From positions 1-46,749 of the forward strand of contig NZ_VYKL01000044.1 of the NCBI RefSeq assembly GCF_008710145.1: a DNA stretch of 46,749 nt, written 5' to 3'. Position numbers and translations under genes: made by a program. Shown piece after piece: positions 16,841 to 25,679 of this stretch. The notes beneath the pieces were generated by a model. The model made no database searches. It worked only from the letters and a program-made list of their open reading frames with translations, and was not told the DNA's origin. Positions within the stretch are counted from its first letter, which is position 1, and each line of letters opens with the position of its first letter. Source of the DNA: Niallia endozanthoxylica (GTDB lineage: Bacteria > Bacillota > Bacilli > Bacillales > Cytobacillaceae).

Positions 16841-17077
16841 GTTCCTTAAAGGACCCTTATAATGTACTCTTTAGGTACATTATAGTAAAACTACTAAAAT
16901 TAAGCAATTCATTGATAAAATAACATTAATTGAGGCAAACTACAACTAAAATTCATTTCTTATGTTCCTTAATGGTACACTATTATGCACCTCAAATAGA
17001 AGCCTTATAGAACAATAGGTTTCTCTAAATTTATCTATCTATTGTTCCTTTAAGGACCTTATTTATGGTACATAATA
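16841..17077. repeat. tubC-like centromere repeats
   Basis: The motif GTTCCTTWAAGGAC occurs at 16841 and 17044, with a related GTTCCTTAATGGTAC at 16963. Partly palindromic TGTACTCTTTAGGTACA lies at 16864, and GGTACATAATA follows the 17044 copy. The copies sit upstream of tubR, where TubR-binding iterons are expected. Confidence 0.65.
16879..16907 (-). promoter_or_regulatory. tubRZ promoter
   Basis: On the minus strand TTGCTT, a 17-nt spacer and TATAAT form a near-consensus sigma-A promoter. The -10 box overlaps the GGTACATTATA repeat, so TubR binding would block it, in line with the autoregulation known for TubR. Confidence 0.6.
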
Positions 17078-17386
17078 ATATTGATAGTATTTTCTTTGGT
17101 ATTCAGGTTAATTTTTAAATAATAAATTTTTAAACTTTAAATTTATCGAAGGCTTAAGAAAAATGATAAAAATATCTCTGAAAAATTGAGTGGTACCAGT
17201 AATTTATCAATCAACATCATTCTCAACTATAATTGGACTGTCCATAAATCGTTGAGCGATACCCAATTTACATGAAAACAGCTGTAACTAAATTGAACGC
17301 ATTTGAATGTTCATTTTTTTTGTGAACCGATTTGAATATAAGTGATTATAAAATTGAAATTGAGTTTCTTAAGGATCAATTACGTT

Positions 17387-17422
17387 AAATAGCGTAAGCG
17401 CTGGCTAGCGTTTACGCTATTT
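17387..17422. repeat. 16-bp-arm palindrome
   Basis: AAATAGCGTAAGCGCT and AGCGTTTACGCTATTT pair with one mismatch around a 4-nt loop (GGCT). No T-run follows, so a terminator is less likely than a protein or cruciform site. It lies beyond the tubC repeats. Confidence 0.45.
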
Positions 17423-17576
17423 ATATAGGGGTAGGAATGAATTTCAAAATGTTGTATTTGGAAAATCATTTGTACATATACCTTTTATAACATTGACCAA
17501 TTAAGCAGCGCCTTTAATATCATTCCGAAAGCGTTCCGAACGGTAAATTGCGCTTGAATGGAGGCGATTCCACTTT

Positions 17577-17744
17577 ATGAAAGATAAGATTATTAGATTT
17601 AAAGAGATACTTTCCTCGAGGTGTATTCAATTTAAAAAGCTTCTTGTTCCGAATTGGTTTGCGATTGCAGTAGGGGAGCTACATTTACTACTAACGTTTA
17701 TTATGTTTGTTCCAACCATCATAACTATTGTGTTGCTATTATAG
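17577..17744 (+). CDS. Small membrane protein, 55 residues
   Basis: An ATG at 17577 has GGAGG 13 nt upstream, a little far. The N-terminal half is basic (KDKIIRFKEILSSRCIQFKK) and the C-terminal half is one hydrophobic helix (LLLTFIMFVPTIITIVLLL). No family is recognised. It may be a toxin-like or stabilising peptide next to the partition locus, but nothing in the sequence proves that. Confidence 0.4.
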   Translation: MKDKIIRFKEILSSRCIQFKKLLVPNWFAIAVGELHLLLTFIMFVPTIITIVLLL

Positions 17745-17927
17745 TTAAGCAGACAGTATGTTTAATATTCAGTCGAGATAAAAGAAGTCCTTAGTGAATT
17801 TAAATTTAAAAATGCTCATTTATAAAAATGATTCAAACTAGAGACAAAGGAAATTTGGCCAGATATTTCATTAGGCTCTGAATCATATACAAAGGAATTA
17901 CTGATACAACCTGTAAAATATCATCCC

Positions 17928-18056
17928 GTGAACTACTCCCACCACTTACCACCCTTACGGATCGCTTGAAGTGGGGGCTTCTCGACTTATCGTTACTTTT
18001 ACTAGCTAACGAAAACTGACCGAGCTAACCCTCTTGTTCCAAGAGTTTTTGTCTCT
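17928..18056 (-). ncRNA. Omega-RNA region of the second tnpB element
   Basis: From the tnpB stop to the right end the minus strand holds paired blocks: ACTCTTGGAACAAGAG; GCCCCCACTTCAAGC pairing partly with GTAAGTGGTGGG. Guide sequence would be taken from the flank starting about 17927 and reading leftwards. Position and folding follow the family plan; exact ends are inferred. Confidence 0.5.
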
Positions 18057-19167
18057 ATACTAATGCCAATAGGCGTAATCCCTCATTTTTGATATTGATA
18101 GCTGAATTATAGTCCCGGTCTGCCACATAGCCACATGAACAATGATAGGTACGTTCAGATAGTGCCATAGGTTTTTCTTCACCACAACAAGAACATTTCT
18201 TAGTAGAAGGAAACCACCTATCAATTTTTACGAGCTGCTTTCCTTGTTCTTTTAGTTTGTACGCTAAAAAAGTAGTGAATATACCCCAACCATTGTCATG
18301 AACGCTTTTACCAAAGTGAAAAGCTTGGGACATCCCTTTCATGTTCAAGTCCTCGATCACGACAGCGTCAAAGCTAAAAGCTAACTCTTTTGACTTATGG
18401 TGAAGGAAATTCATCCGTTGGTTCGCTACTTTTTCATGCAATTTAGCCACTATTGTATGTTGCTTGTTCCAACGTGCGGAACCTTTCTTACGCTTGGATA
18501 AGATACGTTGTGCCTTTGCTAATTTTTCTGACATGACACGATAGTAACGAGGATAATTGGCTTTCTCATTCTCACTACTCACATATAATTCAGACATAGC
18601 AAAATCTAGCCCAACGACATTTTCTATTAATTTAAGTTTTATCTCTTTTTCATATTCTGTTAGTACAGACACATAGTATTTCCCTGAATTTGTTTTTGAG
18701 ATGGTACAGGATTTTAGTTTGTAATTCTCTGGGATTTCTCTATGTTGTTTGATTTTTACAAGTTTTAATTTGGGTAGTTTGATATGACCGTCTTTCAATT
18801 CAATGTTTCCATTGACTAAGTTAGTCGTATAAGATTGTCTAGCTTTACGGTTTTTGAACTTTGGAAATTCGGCATTGCCTTCAAAAAAGTTTTTATAAGC
18901 ATTTTGTAAATGGAGCTGTGCGTTTGCCAAAGCTAATGAATCCACTTCTTTTAGGAATGGAAAGTCACCCTTATATTTTGCAGGGGTCGGAAACTTTTGC
19001 TTTTTAAGCGTTTCTTTATCATCCTTGAACTTTTCATACGTTTCTTTCCGTTCTGATAACATCTTGTTATAAACAAAACGAACACAGCCAAATGTTTTGG
19101 CTAACAATACTGCTTGTTTTTTGTTAGGTAATAAGCGAAATTTGAAAGCTTTGTTTTGCTTGGTCAT
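18055..19167 (-). CDS. tnpB: TnpB RNA-guided endonuclease (second copy, different family)
   Basis: The product is 370 residues from ATG at 19167, placed about 9 nt after GGAGGTGA (an ATG two codons upstream is too close to it). The RuvC residues are D in VVGLDFAM (about 186), E in VIEDLNM (about 272) and D in DRDYNSAIN (about 352). The zinc ribbon is CSCCGEE and CSCGY. It differs strongly from the TnpB at 13683 and uses another target motif. The IS4-type insertion lies only some 60 bp upstream, so its own promoter is probably separated or altered. Confidence 0.93.
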   Translation of the reverse strand: MTKQNKAFKFRLLPNKKQAVLLAKTFGCVRFVYNKMLSERKETYEKFKDDKETLKKQKFPTPAKYKGDFPFLKEVDSLALANAQLHLQNAYKNFFEGNAEFPKFKNRKARQSYTTNLVNGNIELKDGHIKLPKLKLVKIKQHREIPENYKLKSCTISKTNSGKYYVSVLTEYEKEIKLKLIENVVGLDFAMSELYVSSENEKANYPRYYRVMSEKLAKAQRILSKRKKGSARWNKQHTIVAKLHEKVANQRMNFLHHKSKELAFSFDAVVIEDLNMKGMSQAFHFGKSVHDNGWGIFTTFLAYKLKEQGKQLVKIDRWFPSTKKCSCCGEEKPMALSERTYHCSCGYVADRDYNSAINIKNEGLRLLALV

Positions 19168-19224
19168 ATCCATTCACCTCCTAGTCATATTATAGAACAT
19201 TTGTTCTTGATTTACTATTATTTT

Positions 19225-20842
19225 TAGGACTTACCCACTTTGTGGAATCATATTCCCATTTCGATTATAATCCATGTCAAACCAAGCCATCCGTAGTTGC
19301 GGAGGCCAAAATTCTCTAAAAAAAGTTGCGAAGGGCTTAGCGGTTGTGTCAAAATATACTTGGATTGAGTCTTTGCTTTTCGCATGGACTTCGCAGCGGA
19401 TATGAAAGAGATGATCAACTACTTGGCCGTGGGTGATTTCTTCTTTCCTATCCGTTTTTTGATTATATTTCCACTGCGCAAATCGAACGAGGACTTCCGC
19501 TGTGAAAAGAATACTTAAATGGGCATGGATATGATTTTCATTTGTGGAATGACAATTGTTTAACCCTAATTCTTGTTTCGCGTTTCTGAAAAAGACCTCA
19601 ATTGACCATCTTCTTTTGTAATTTTGTACGACTTCTACAGCTGTAAAGTCTGTATTATTAGATAGAAGTAACGCAAATATCCCTTTGGCATTGCCTTGTT
19701 CAAGATCTTCTTGTAAGTTTGCTGTTACAACAGCTGAAACAGGTTTTAGAATAGGCTTTTTAAGATAGCCCTGTCCATGATGAATTTCATCTATTTTAAT
19801 GTATATATCTTTAAAGGCCATACACACGGATTTCTTTCTTCTCCAGAAAGCAAAAAGGGGTTTCGCCTCTTTAAATAGCGCTTCGGGAAGAATTTCAATA
19901 AAACGTTCCTTCCCCCGAATCATCACTTTCCGATAGAGCAGGGTATTTTTTCTTGCTTTCGTTACCCAATCAAATTCAAGTTTTTCAATTTCAAGATAAA
20001 GGCTCTTCACAAAATACCAACTATCCATCGCTACACATAAACGTACCGGACGAGGGAGTTGTTCTTTTAAGGCTTGTAACATCTGAAGGGCTAAATCCAG
20101 TTTGGTTAAATGAATCTTGTTCGCCTTTTCTTTATTCCATATGGAATAAAATAAGGGATACTGGAGTCCGTTTGCCTTTCTAGCATGAATGACCACTAGA
20201 TTCATAGCCTTTACATAGGTATTCGTACAGTGATCAAATAAACGATACAAAAAAGGCATTTTTGTGGCGTGTTCATGAACCACTAAGGTGTCATCTAAGG
20301 CGACAACATCTCCGTCAACTAGTTTGGTCTCTTCATCTAATTGAAATTGTCGCACCCGTTTTAAATGAAAGAGATCCCAGTGAAAAGCAGACACCATAAA
20401 GCGACTGAGAACCGATTGAGTCACTCCTTTTTGGGAAAACATGGCCTGTAAAAGACGTTCTTTTGAATAGAACTCTACTGTTTTTGAACAAGAAGAGCAC
20501 TGCGCCAGCAGCCCAATCACTAATAAAAAAGCTAATTGCCAGGTAGGTATGCCACTCTTCTTGTGCATACCACTTTGAGCCATCAATAAGGATAAATCAA
20601 ATCGATCCCACAACGACTTTACTAAAGGAGCCCCTCCAAAAGAGCTATAGGCAAGTTTTTTGAACTTTGGTTTGTTTAAAGTTGACATCATTCCAACACC
20701 CTTAATCAAGAAAGATAGTAGCAATCTACATTTTTACCCTGATTATGGGATTTATTTCAAAAAGTCAGGTACTTTTAGGTATTTTATTTGATCACCTGAT
20801 GAAATAAAATACCAGTAATTTACAATAAGTGGGTAAGTCCTG
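19225..20842 (-). mobile_element. IS4-type insertion sequence, 1618 bp
   Basis: The 15-bp terminal inverted repeats AGGACTTACCCACTT (19226-19240) and AAGTGGGTAAGTCCT (20827-20841) are perfect, with one further mismatched base each side. The 8-bp direct repeat ATTATTTT flanks it at 19217-19224 and 20843-20850. One transposase gene fills the element. Clean ends and an intact duplication suggest a recent insertion. Confidence 0.9.
19231..20691 (-). CDS. IS4 family DDE transposase
   Basis: The product is about 486 residues from the ATG at 20691 (AAGGGTG upstream); an in-frame start at 20724 is possible. Catalytic residues are D in ALDDTLVV (about 129), D in AMDSWYF (about 222) and E in WSIEVFF (about 364), the last inside the IS4 YREK signature (YKRRWSIEVFFRNAKQ). 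The stop codon overlaps the left inverted repeat. It appears intact and would move this IS by cut and paste. Confidence 0.93.
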   Translation of the reverse strand: MMSTLNKPKFKKLAYSSFGGAPLVKSLWDRFDLSLLMAQSGMHKKSGIPTWQLAFLLVIGLLAQCSSCSKTVEFYSKERLLQAMFSQKGVTQSVLSRFMVSAFHWDLFHLKRVRQFQLDEETKLVDGDVVALDDTLVVHEHATKMPFLYRLFDHCTNTYVKAMNLVVIHARKANGLQYPLFYSIWNKEKANKIHLTKLDLALQMLQALKEQLPRPVRLCVAMDSWYFVKSLYLEIEKLEFDWVTKARKNTLLYRKVMIRGKERFIEILPEALFKEAKPLFAFWRRKKSVCMAFKDIYIKIDEIHHGQGYLKKPILKPVSAVVTANLQEDLEQGNAKGIFALLLSNNTDFTAVEVVQNYKRRWSIEVFFRNAKQELGLNNCHSTNENHIHAHLSILFTAEVLVRFAQWKYNQKTDRKEEITHGQVVDHLFHIRCEVHAKSKDSIQVYFDTTAKPFATFFREFWPPQLRMAWFDMDYNRNGNMIPQSG

Positions 20843-21430
20843 ATTATTTTGTCTAACGCCAACTGAAATTCATCTCCCACCTCATTGGGCGATCGCCCTT
20901 CACATTCCTTGAGGATGGGAGACTTCTTTCGGAAATCTGTTAAATAATATTGGCGTAGGTAGTATAGGCACTGTAAGACTGCCGGGAGAGGTTTCTTGTT
21001 GAAAGATAGTAGGAAGCCTAATTATATCTCCTTCAGGGAAATGGCAAGCTGCATCGTATGGAAAGGCTGTTAAAAGCAGAATACACGAGCTGACTACGCT
21101 ATCCGATTTATCCCGTTCAGGCGTTAATTGGTCATTATCCGGATATGTTGCTGTCCAATCTTCCAATAGTAAACTTCCCATTCTTACGATTCAATATGGA
21201 GGAAACAATCTCTACATGTAAATCATTTAGTGAGTTCTCTATCATTTCTAAAATTCTAAGATTTGGTTACTTCTGTTAGATAACAATAAAGGTGTTAAAA
21301 ACTAATAAAGTTGTTGAATAAATGTTAATGGAGTAAGGGTTATTAAGCCAATTGAACAATGGATTTAAATTATTCCAAATATTGTATAGTAAAATGAGGA
21401 AAGGAAATAGATACAGAAAGGACGCTTAAT

Positions 21431-22096
21431 ATGAACAAATATAAAATAATTTTATTTGATTTAGACGGAACGCTTTCAGACCCCAAAATAGGTATAACTA
21501 AATCTGTTCAGTATGCGTTACAGAAAATGGATATTGATGAACCTAATATCAATAAACTTGAATGTTTTATCGGTCCACCACTTCAAGTTTCATTTGCTGA
21601 ATATTACAATTTTGATGAAGAATGTACACAAAAGGCCATTCATTTTTACAGAGAAAGGTTCAAGGATAAGGGGATGTTTGAGAATGAGCTATATTCAGAT
21701 ATTCCTTCTCTGTTAAAATCATTAAAAGATCAACAATATATTTTAGTTGTTGCAACTTCAAAGCCTACGGTATTTTCTGAACAAATACTAAAGCATTTTA
21801 ATATTGACCAGTATTTTGAACTTGTTGTTGGAAGTAATTTGGATGGAACACGAACATCAAAAACTGAAATTATTCAATACATACTTGATAAGTACAATAA
21901 GCATAGGCTAGATGATTTTATTATGATTGGTGACAGAAAACACGATATTATCGGTGCAAATAATATTGGTATTGACTCTATTGGAGTAACTTATGGATAT
22001 GGTTCATTGAAAGAATTAAGTGATTCTAACCCTACACATATTGTTAATAGTGTTGACGAGATAAAAGATGTTTTAATAACAAGTAAAGTTGAATAA
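21431..22096 (+). CDS. HAD hydrolase, phosphoglycolate phosphatase-like
   Basis: The product is 221 residues. The HAD motifs are in order: I, FDLDGTLSD (residue 9); II, VVATSKP (about 107); III, K in SKTEII (about 143); IV, IGDRKHDIIGA (about 171). The helical cap between motifs I and II (residues about 20-90) has the C1 form of phosphoglycolate phosphatases. The substrate cannot be named. The start has AAAGGACG upstream. It is followed by a terminator and the methyltransferase gene, with no sign of a shared operon. Confidence 0.88.
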   Translation: MNKYKIILFDLDGTLSDPKIGITKSVQYALQKMDIDEPNINKLECFIGPPLQVSFAEYYNFDEECTQKAIHFYRERFKDKGMFENELYSDIPSLLKSLKDQQYILVVATSKPTVFSEQILKHFNIDQYFELVVGSNLDGTRTSKTEIIQYILDKYNKHRLDDFIMIGDRKHDIIGANNIGIDSIGVTYGYGSLKELSDSNPTHIVNSVDEIKDVLITSKVE

Positions 22097-22125
22097 ATGA
22101 CGACATTTTATTATTCAGCAAATGG

Positions 22126-22158
22126 ACACGCTTCTTAAGTAAGAAGGTGTTTTCTTTT
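22126..22158 (+). terminator. Terminator after the HAD gene
   Basis: ACACGCTTCTT and AAGAAGGTGT pair with one bulged base around AAGT, followed by TTTTCTTTT. Confidence 0.6.
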
Positions 22159-22254
22159 ATCGAGCCATTGTAGAAAAGTATAAGGATTTAAGTTTATATT
22201 GAGGAATATCTATAAAAGATAATGGGATAATTGAATAGGTTAGGTGGTATTAAA

Positions 22255-23022
22255 ATGGAAAAAAATATTGGTACAGAAGAAGCGATCAAAAGGTGGGATA
22301 GGTATGCCGAAACATACTCAGCAGCACATACTGAACAAGGAGACCTTCATAAGGAAGTTTTTTTAAATCCTACTTTATTATCACTTATGGGAACGGTAAA
22401 AAATAAAAAAGTTTTAGATGCTGGATGTGGAGAAGGTTACTTTAGTAGGATTTTAGCTAACTCTGAAGCCATTGTAACAGCAGTAGATTATTCAGAAAAA
22501 ATGTTAGAAATCGCCAAAGAAAGAACTCCAATTGATTTAAGAATTAATTATAGACATGGAAATTGTGAGAATTTAAATTTTTTAGAGGATAACAGTTTTG
22601 ACCTAATAATATCGAATATGGTAATACAAGACCTTGCAAATTATGAAAAAGTATTCCAAGAAATGTATCGTCTATTAGTAGATGGAGGATATTTTATTTT
22701 TTCAATTTTACATCCTTGTTTTGTTACTCCTGAAAGTGGATGGGAGAAAACAAAGGATGGTGAAAAGCTACATTGGAATGTAGATAAATATTTTTATGAA
22801 GGTGTTTATGAACAAAGACTAGGCGATAAAGAAAAAATGCTATTATTCCATAGAACTTTAACCAGCTATGTTAATAATGTAATTAGAGCAGGGTTTATTT
22901 TAGAAGGATTAATAGAGCCAAAACCATCTGAAGAAATGTTGAATAAATATCCTTCTTTTGAAGAAGATTTCAGAAGTGCTGATTTTATAGTTTTTAAATT
23001 AAGAAAGAAAATTGAATATTGA
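22255..23022 (+). CDS. SAM-dependent class I methyltransferase
   Basis: The product is 255 residues, from the ATG at 22255 with AGGTGG 7 nt upstream (an in-frame TTG at 22231 lacks a site). Motif I is VLDAGCGEGYFSRIL (about 53-67), motif II VTAVDYSEKML, and FDLIISNMVIQDL (about 112-124) is motif IV, followed by YRLLVDGGYFIFSILHP, all typical of the Methyltransf_11/25 group. The substrate is unknown, probably a small molecule. It is cargo next to the HAD gene. Confidence 0.88.
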   Translation: MEKNIGTEEAIKRWDRYAETYSAAHTEQGDLHKEVFLNPTLLSLMGTVKNKKVLDAGCGEGYFSRILANSEAIVTAVDYSEKMLEIAKERTPIDLRINYRHGNCENLNFLEDNSFDLIISNMVIQDLANYEKVFQEMYRLLVDGGYFIFSILHPCFVTPESGWEKTKDGEKLHWNVDKYFYEGVYEQRLGDKEKMLLFHRTLTSYVNNVIRAGFILEGLIEPKPSEEMLNKYPSFEEDFRSADFIVFKLRKKIEY

Positions 23023-23362
23023 GGGACTCATTTTATCTATGTCATAAGATTTAAACGACATGTGAGTCTGTCTAACAATATGCTTAGAATTTTTTGAAAA
23101 GTTCAATATTATAATCAAGTTTATTAAAAATCTTAGTTTATTGAAGATTTTCTTAAGATGGTTGCCATAATCTCTATCAAATAAAAATGGGCTGATTACT
23201 TACGATGATAATCAGGACATTTCGTTGATAAAGCCTTCAGCAAAGAACATTAGTAAAATGTATTTAACATTTAGCTGTCATAAAGACAGCTATTTATATT
23301 TTGAGTGGATAAGGAGAATGCTCTTCGATTAATGATTATAGCATTTAGGTATTGTTGTAAGC
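23023..23362. other. Gap with one weak hairpin
   Basis: The convergent methyltransferase and germination genes are separated by 340 bp. TAGCTGTC (23272-23279) and GACAGCTA (23285-23292) form a short terminator-like hairpin before an AT-rich tail. Nothing else is supported. Confidence 0.45.
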
Positions 23363-24460
23363 TTAAGTACTTGAGATGTTTTTTCTAATCTTTCCTACTG
23401 ACAATAATAACAGTGGTAGAAAAAAACAAATGGTTATGGAATAAGGTGGCAATGTTTTTGTAATATAGTTACTAACATGAACAACATCCGAATGCATAAA
23501 AATTGAAAAGGTAATAATTAAAATCCCCAATGGATAAGCAAGAATTTTATAACTTTTCAAGCCCAATACTTGAGCTAGTCCAAGGGACAGTCCATAATAG
23601 CAAATCGTAAGTTTGAAATATATAGTAAGGATCCAAATGATAGTGACAATGACTTCAATTCGTTCTAGGAAATCCCCAATACTTATTTTTTTCCCCAATA
23701 CATAGGCGGCATAGGATTGTCTTGCGGAAGTATCAGTACCCAATATTAAAATACTAAACATAACTAAAATGGTTAGAGTCATTCCACCAATAATTGTTCC
23801 TATATAAAAAGTTTTTCTCATTTTGGCTTCTTGGGTCACAAATGGTGTGATCATTAATAATATCGCAAGCTGTAAATAAGGTAGGGACAAATTTGTATAT
23901 AAGCCATTCATAATAGGCTTCAGACCTTCTCCGAAAATAGGCTGAATATTTTCGAATTTGAGTTCAGGGATTAGTAGCAAAGATAACATCAAAAGCAGCA
24001 TCATAATCCATGGAAAAAAAATTAATGCTGAGCGGCAGATCACTTCTAATCCCAACCGTACACCTATTAAGCTTGTAAGCACGAACATAATAATAATGAT
24101 TTCGATGGGTGTTTCCACCATGACTTGAGTGGTAAAAAAATCTCCGATACCTCTGTATCCTCCTCCAAGAATATGAAAAATATAAAATAAATATAAAAAC
24201 GCAGTTATTTTACCTATCCATTTCCCCAATACTTTTTCATTCATTTCGACAAAAGTCATGAAGGGATAAAGGGAAACTAACTGGTTATATATATAAATGA
24301 AAAATAAGCTGAATAAAAGTGTTAAAGCTGAAGCAATCCAGGCATCCTGATTTGCAGTCCCTGCAAGTAAAGAAGGTGCATGAAGTATCGCAGTTCCAAT
24401 CGTAAAAGCAATGACTATAACATGAAATTCATTAGGATCTATTTTCCCTTTTTCAAGCAT
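23363..24460 (-). CDS. Spore germinant receptor B subunit (GerAB/GerKB family), intact
   Basis: The product is 365 residues with about ten membrane helices, beginning MLEKGKIDPNEFHVIVIAFTIGTAI, the usual N-terminus of GerAB-type members of the APC transporter superfamily. It would sit in the spore inner membrane and bind the germinant. It lies last in the minus-strand cluster, behind a broken paralogue. This layout, a complete A-C-B cluster followed by an extra B gene, recalls gerU/gerVB on a B. megaterium plasmid, where GerVB broadens germinant use. That identity is inference. Confidence 0.92.
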   Translation of the reverse strand: MLEKGKIDPNEFHVIVIAFTIGTAILHAPSLLAGTANQDAWIASALTLLFSLFFIYIYNQLVSLYPFMTFVEMNEKVLGKWIGKITAFLYLFYIFHILGGGYRGIGDFFTTQVMVETPIEIIIIMFVLTSLIGVRLGLEVICRSALIFFPWIMMLLLMLSLLLIPELKFENIQPIFGEGLKPIMNGLYTNLSLPYLQLAILLMITPFVTQEAKMRKTFYIGTIIGGMTLTILVMFSILILGTDTSARQSYAAYVLGKKISIGDFLERIEVIVTIIWILTIYFKLTICYYGLSLGLAQVLGLKSYKILAYPLGILIITFSIFMHSDVVHVSNYITKTLPPYSITICFFLPLLLLSVGKIRKNISST

Positions 24461-24534
24461 AACGGATCTTTCACCTACCCAAACAAGATGACTAAAATAT
24501 GAAAAATAAGGTTTAAGAATTTATAAAGGCTATT

Positions 24535-25430
24535 TTTGTTGATTTATTTTTCCTAAGCTTTCCTACGACCAATAACAAGAGTGGCAGAAAAAACAAATGA
24601 TTAAGGAATAAGGTGCTCGCATATGCGCAACAGAGTAGCGAATACTAACAACATCAGGGTGTATAATGAGAGAAAAAGCACCTATTAAGAATGCTAATGG
24701 AAAATGGGAAAATCAGAATTTAGTAGTTCCTTCATCCACCAGAATATTTGAGTTAATCCTAAAGCAAGCCCATAAAAGCAAATCTCCATTATCAAATAAA
24801 TGGTTAAAACCCAAACGATGGAAACAATCACTTCAATCTGTTCTAATAAATCCCCAATACTAATTTTCTTTCCTAATATGTAAGTTGGATAAGCTTGTTT
24901 GGCAGTAATGACCGAACCTAATACTAGAATACAGAAAGTAATCAGAATAGTTAGGATAAATCCCCCAATCAAGGTACAGTATTAAAAGGCTTTTTTCATT
25001 TTGGCTTTATCTGTAACAAAGGGAGCGATCATTAAGAATATGGGAAGCTCTGAATAGGGAATCGCAACATTATGATAGGAGCTCCACATAACTGATTTTA
25101 TCGCTCCTTCAAAAAAGGGCTCAATTCTTTCAAATATGATTTCCGGGATAAGAAGAAGGCATAGGATAATAAGAATTATTACAATCATCTGAATATTTTT
25201 TCATTCATTTCAACATAGGTTTGATTCGGATAAAGGGAAGAAATTTGATTATAGAGAAAGATAAATAGGAGACTGACAACAACAGTTAAGACAGAAGCCA
25301 ACCAAGAATCCCGCTTCGCCAACTTTGCAAGTGCTGCTGGTGTAACAGGAATCGAGGTTCCAATTGTAAGTGTAATTACCAAATTATAGAATTGAAAGAT
25401 GTCTATTTCCCCTTTTTCAAGTATAAGTTG
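24535..25430 (-). pseudogene. Broken germinant receptor B subunit
   Basis: Pieces align in order with the intact B gene downstream. The start codon is lost (ATACTTGAAAAAGG against ATGCTTGAAAAAGG). About 85 codons are missing between EMNEKIF and MIVIILIILC near 25190-25200. A TAA follows KKAF at about 24983. A further frame change near 24700-24740 precedes a tail that resembles the normal C-terminus. It stands where gerUB-type genes normally lie, right after the D gene. Confidence 0.85.
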
Positions 25431-25442
25431 TTAAAATTCTCC

Positions 25443-25676
25443 CTAGGTCAGAATTCGTTCCATAAAAGAAGCTACTGGGCTATAAATTTTAATTAACAAG
25501 TCAATAGGATTAAGTATGGCAACATCTTTGATGATTAGAATTGATAATGTAAGACCTGTTGTTAGCAGCAGAAAATAGACGACTATTTCTCTCCACCATT
25601 TCTTTTTTACAAGGGGAGAGATCTCAAAAAAAGAAATAATCGCCCCAATAAGCAAAACTCCAATGATTGCAAACAT
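25443..25676 (-). CDS. Germinant receptor D subunit (small two-helix membrane protein)
   Basis: The product is 77 residues with two membrane helices (MFAIIGVLLIGAIISFFEI and REIVVYFLLLTTGLTLSILII) joined by a basic loop. Small D proteins of this size and topology are encoded in many ger operons and modulate receptor function. The gene starts 3 bp after the C gene's stop, so it is probably translated with it. Confidence 0.75.
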   Translation of the reverse strand: MFAIIGVLLIGAIISFFEISPLVKKKWWREIVVYFLLLTTGLTLSILIIKDVAILNPIDLLIKIYSPVASFMERILT

Positions 25677-25679
25677 GTT

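Larger units (their letters stand above)
17928..20938 (-). mobile_element. tnpB element of the TTAAC family, interrupted by an IS4-type element
   Basis: On the minus strand the left end lies next to TTAAC (complement of 20939-20943) with TTTCCGAAAGAAG and a hairpin. The right end closes with GGGAGTAGTTCAC at about 17928. It contains one intact tnpB (18055-19167). A 1618-bp IS with an 8-bp target duplication splits its left-end region upstream of tnpB. The left end matches the solo end at 10183-10282, which shows two copies of this family in the window. Confidence 0.75.
17794..21221 (+). pseudogene. Decayed unknown gene split by nested insertions
   Basis: Coding-like fragments lie on both sides of the tnpB element: GTG at 17794 (NLNLKMLIYKNDSN), a frame change near 17829, then LETKEIWPDISLGSESYTKE up to about 17927. 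After the element comes NNIGVGSIGTVRLPGEVSC, a TGA, and then KIVGSLIISPSGKWQAASYG to a TAA at 21219-21221. The second part looks like a beta-rich domain. Several lesions besides the insertion show long decay. A minus-strand frame (20900-21181) covers part of it but lacks a ribosome site, so I prefer the plus strand. Confidence 0.4.

Noticed and set aside
20900..21181. Minus-strand 93-codon frame next to the tnpB element
   Set aside because: It lacks a ribosome site, and the plus strand of the same stretch gives a more protein-like reading that ends at 21221.
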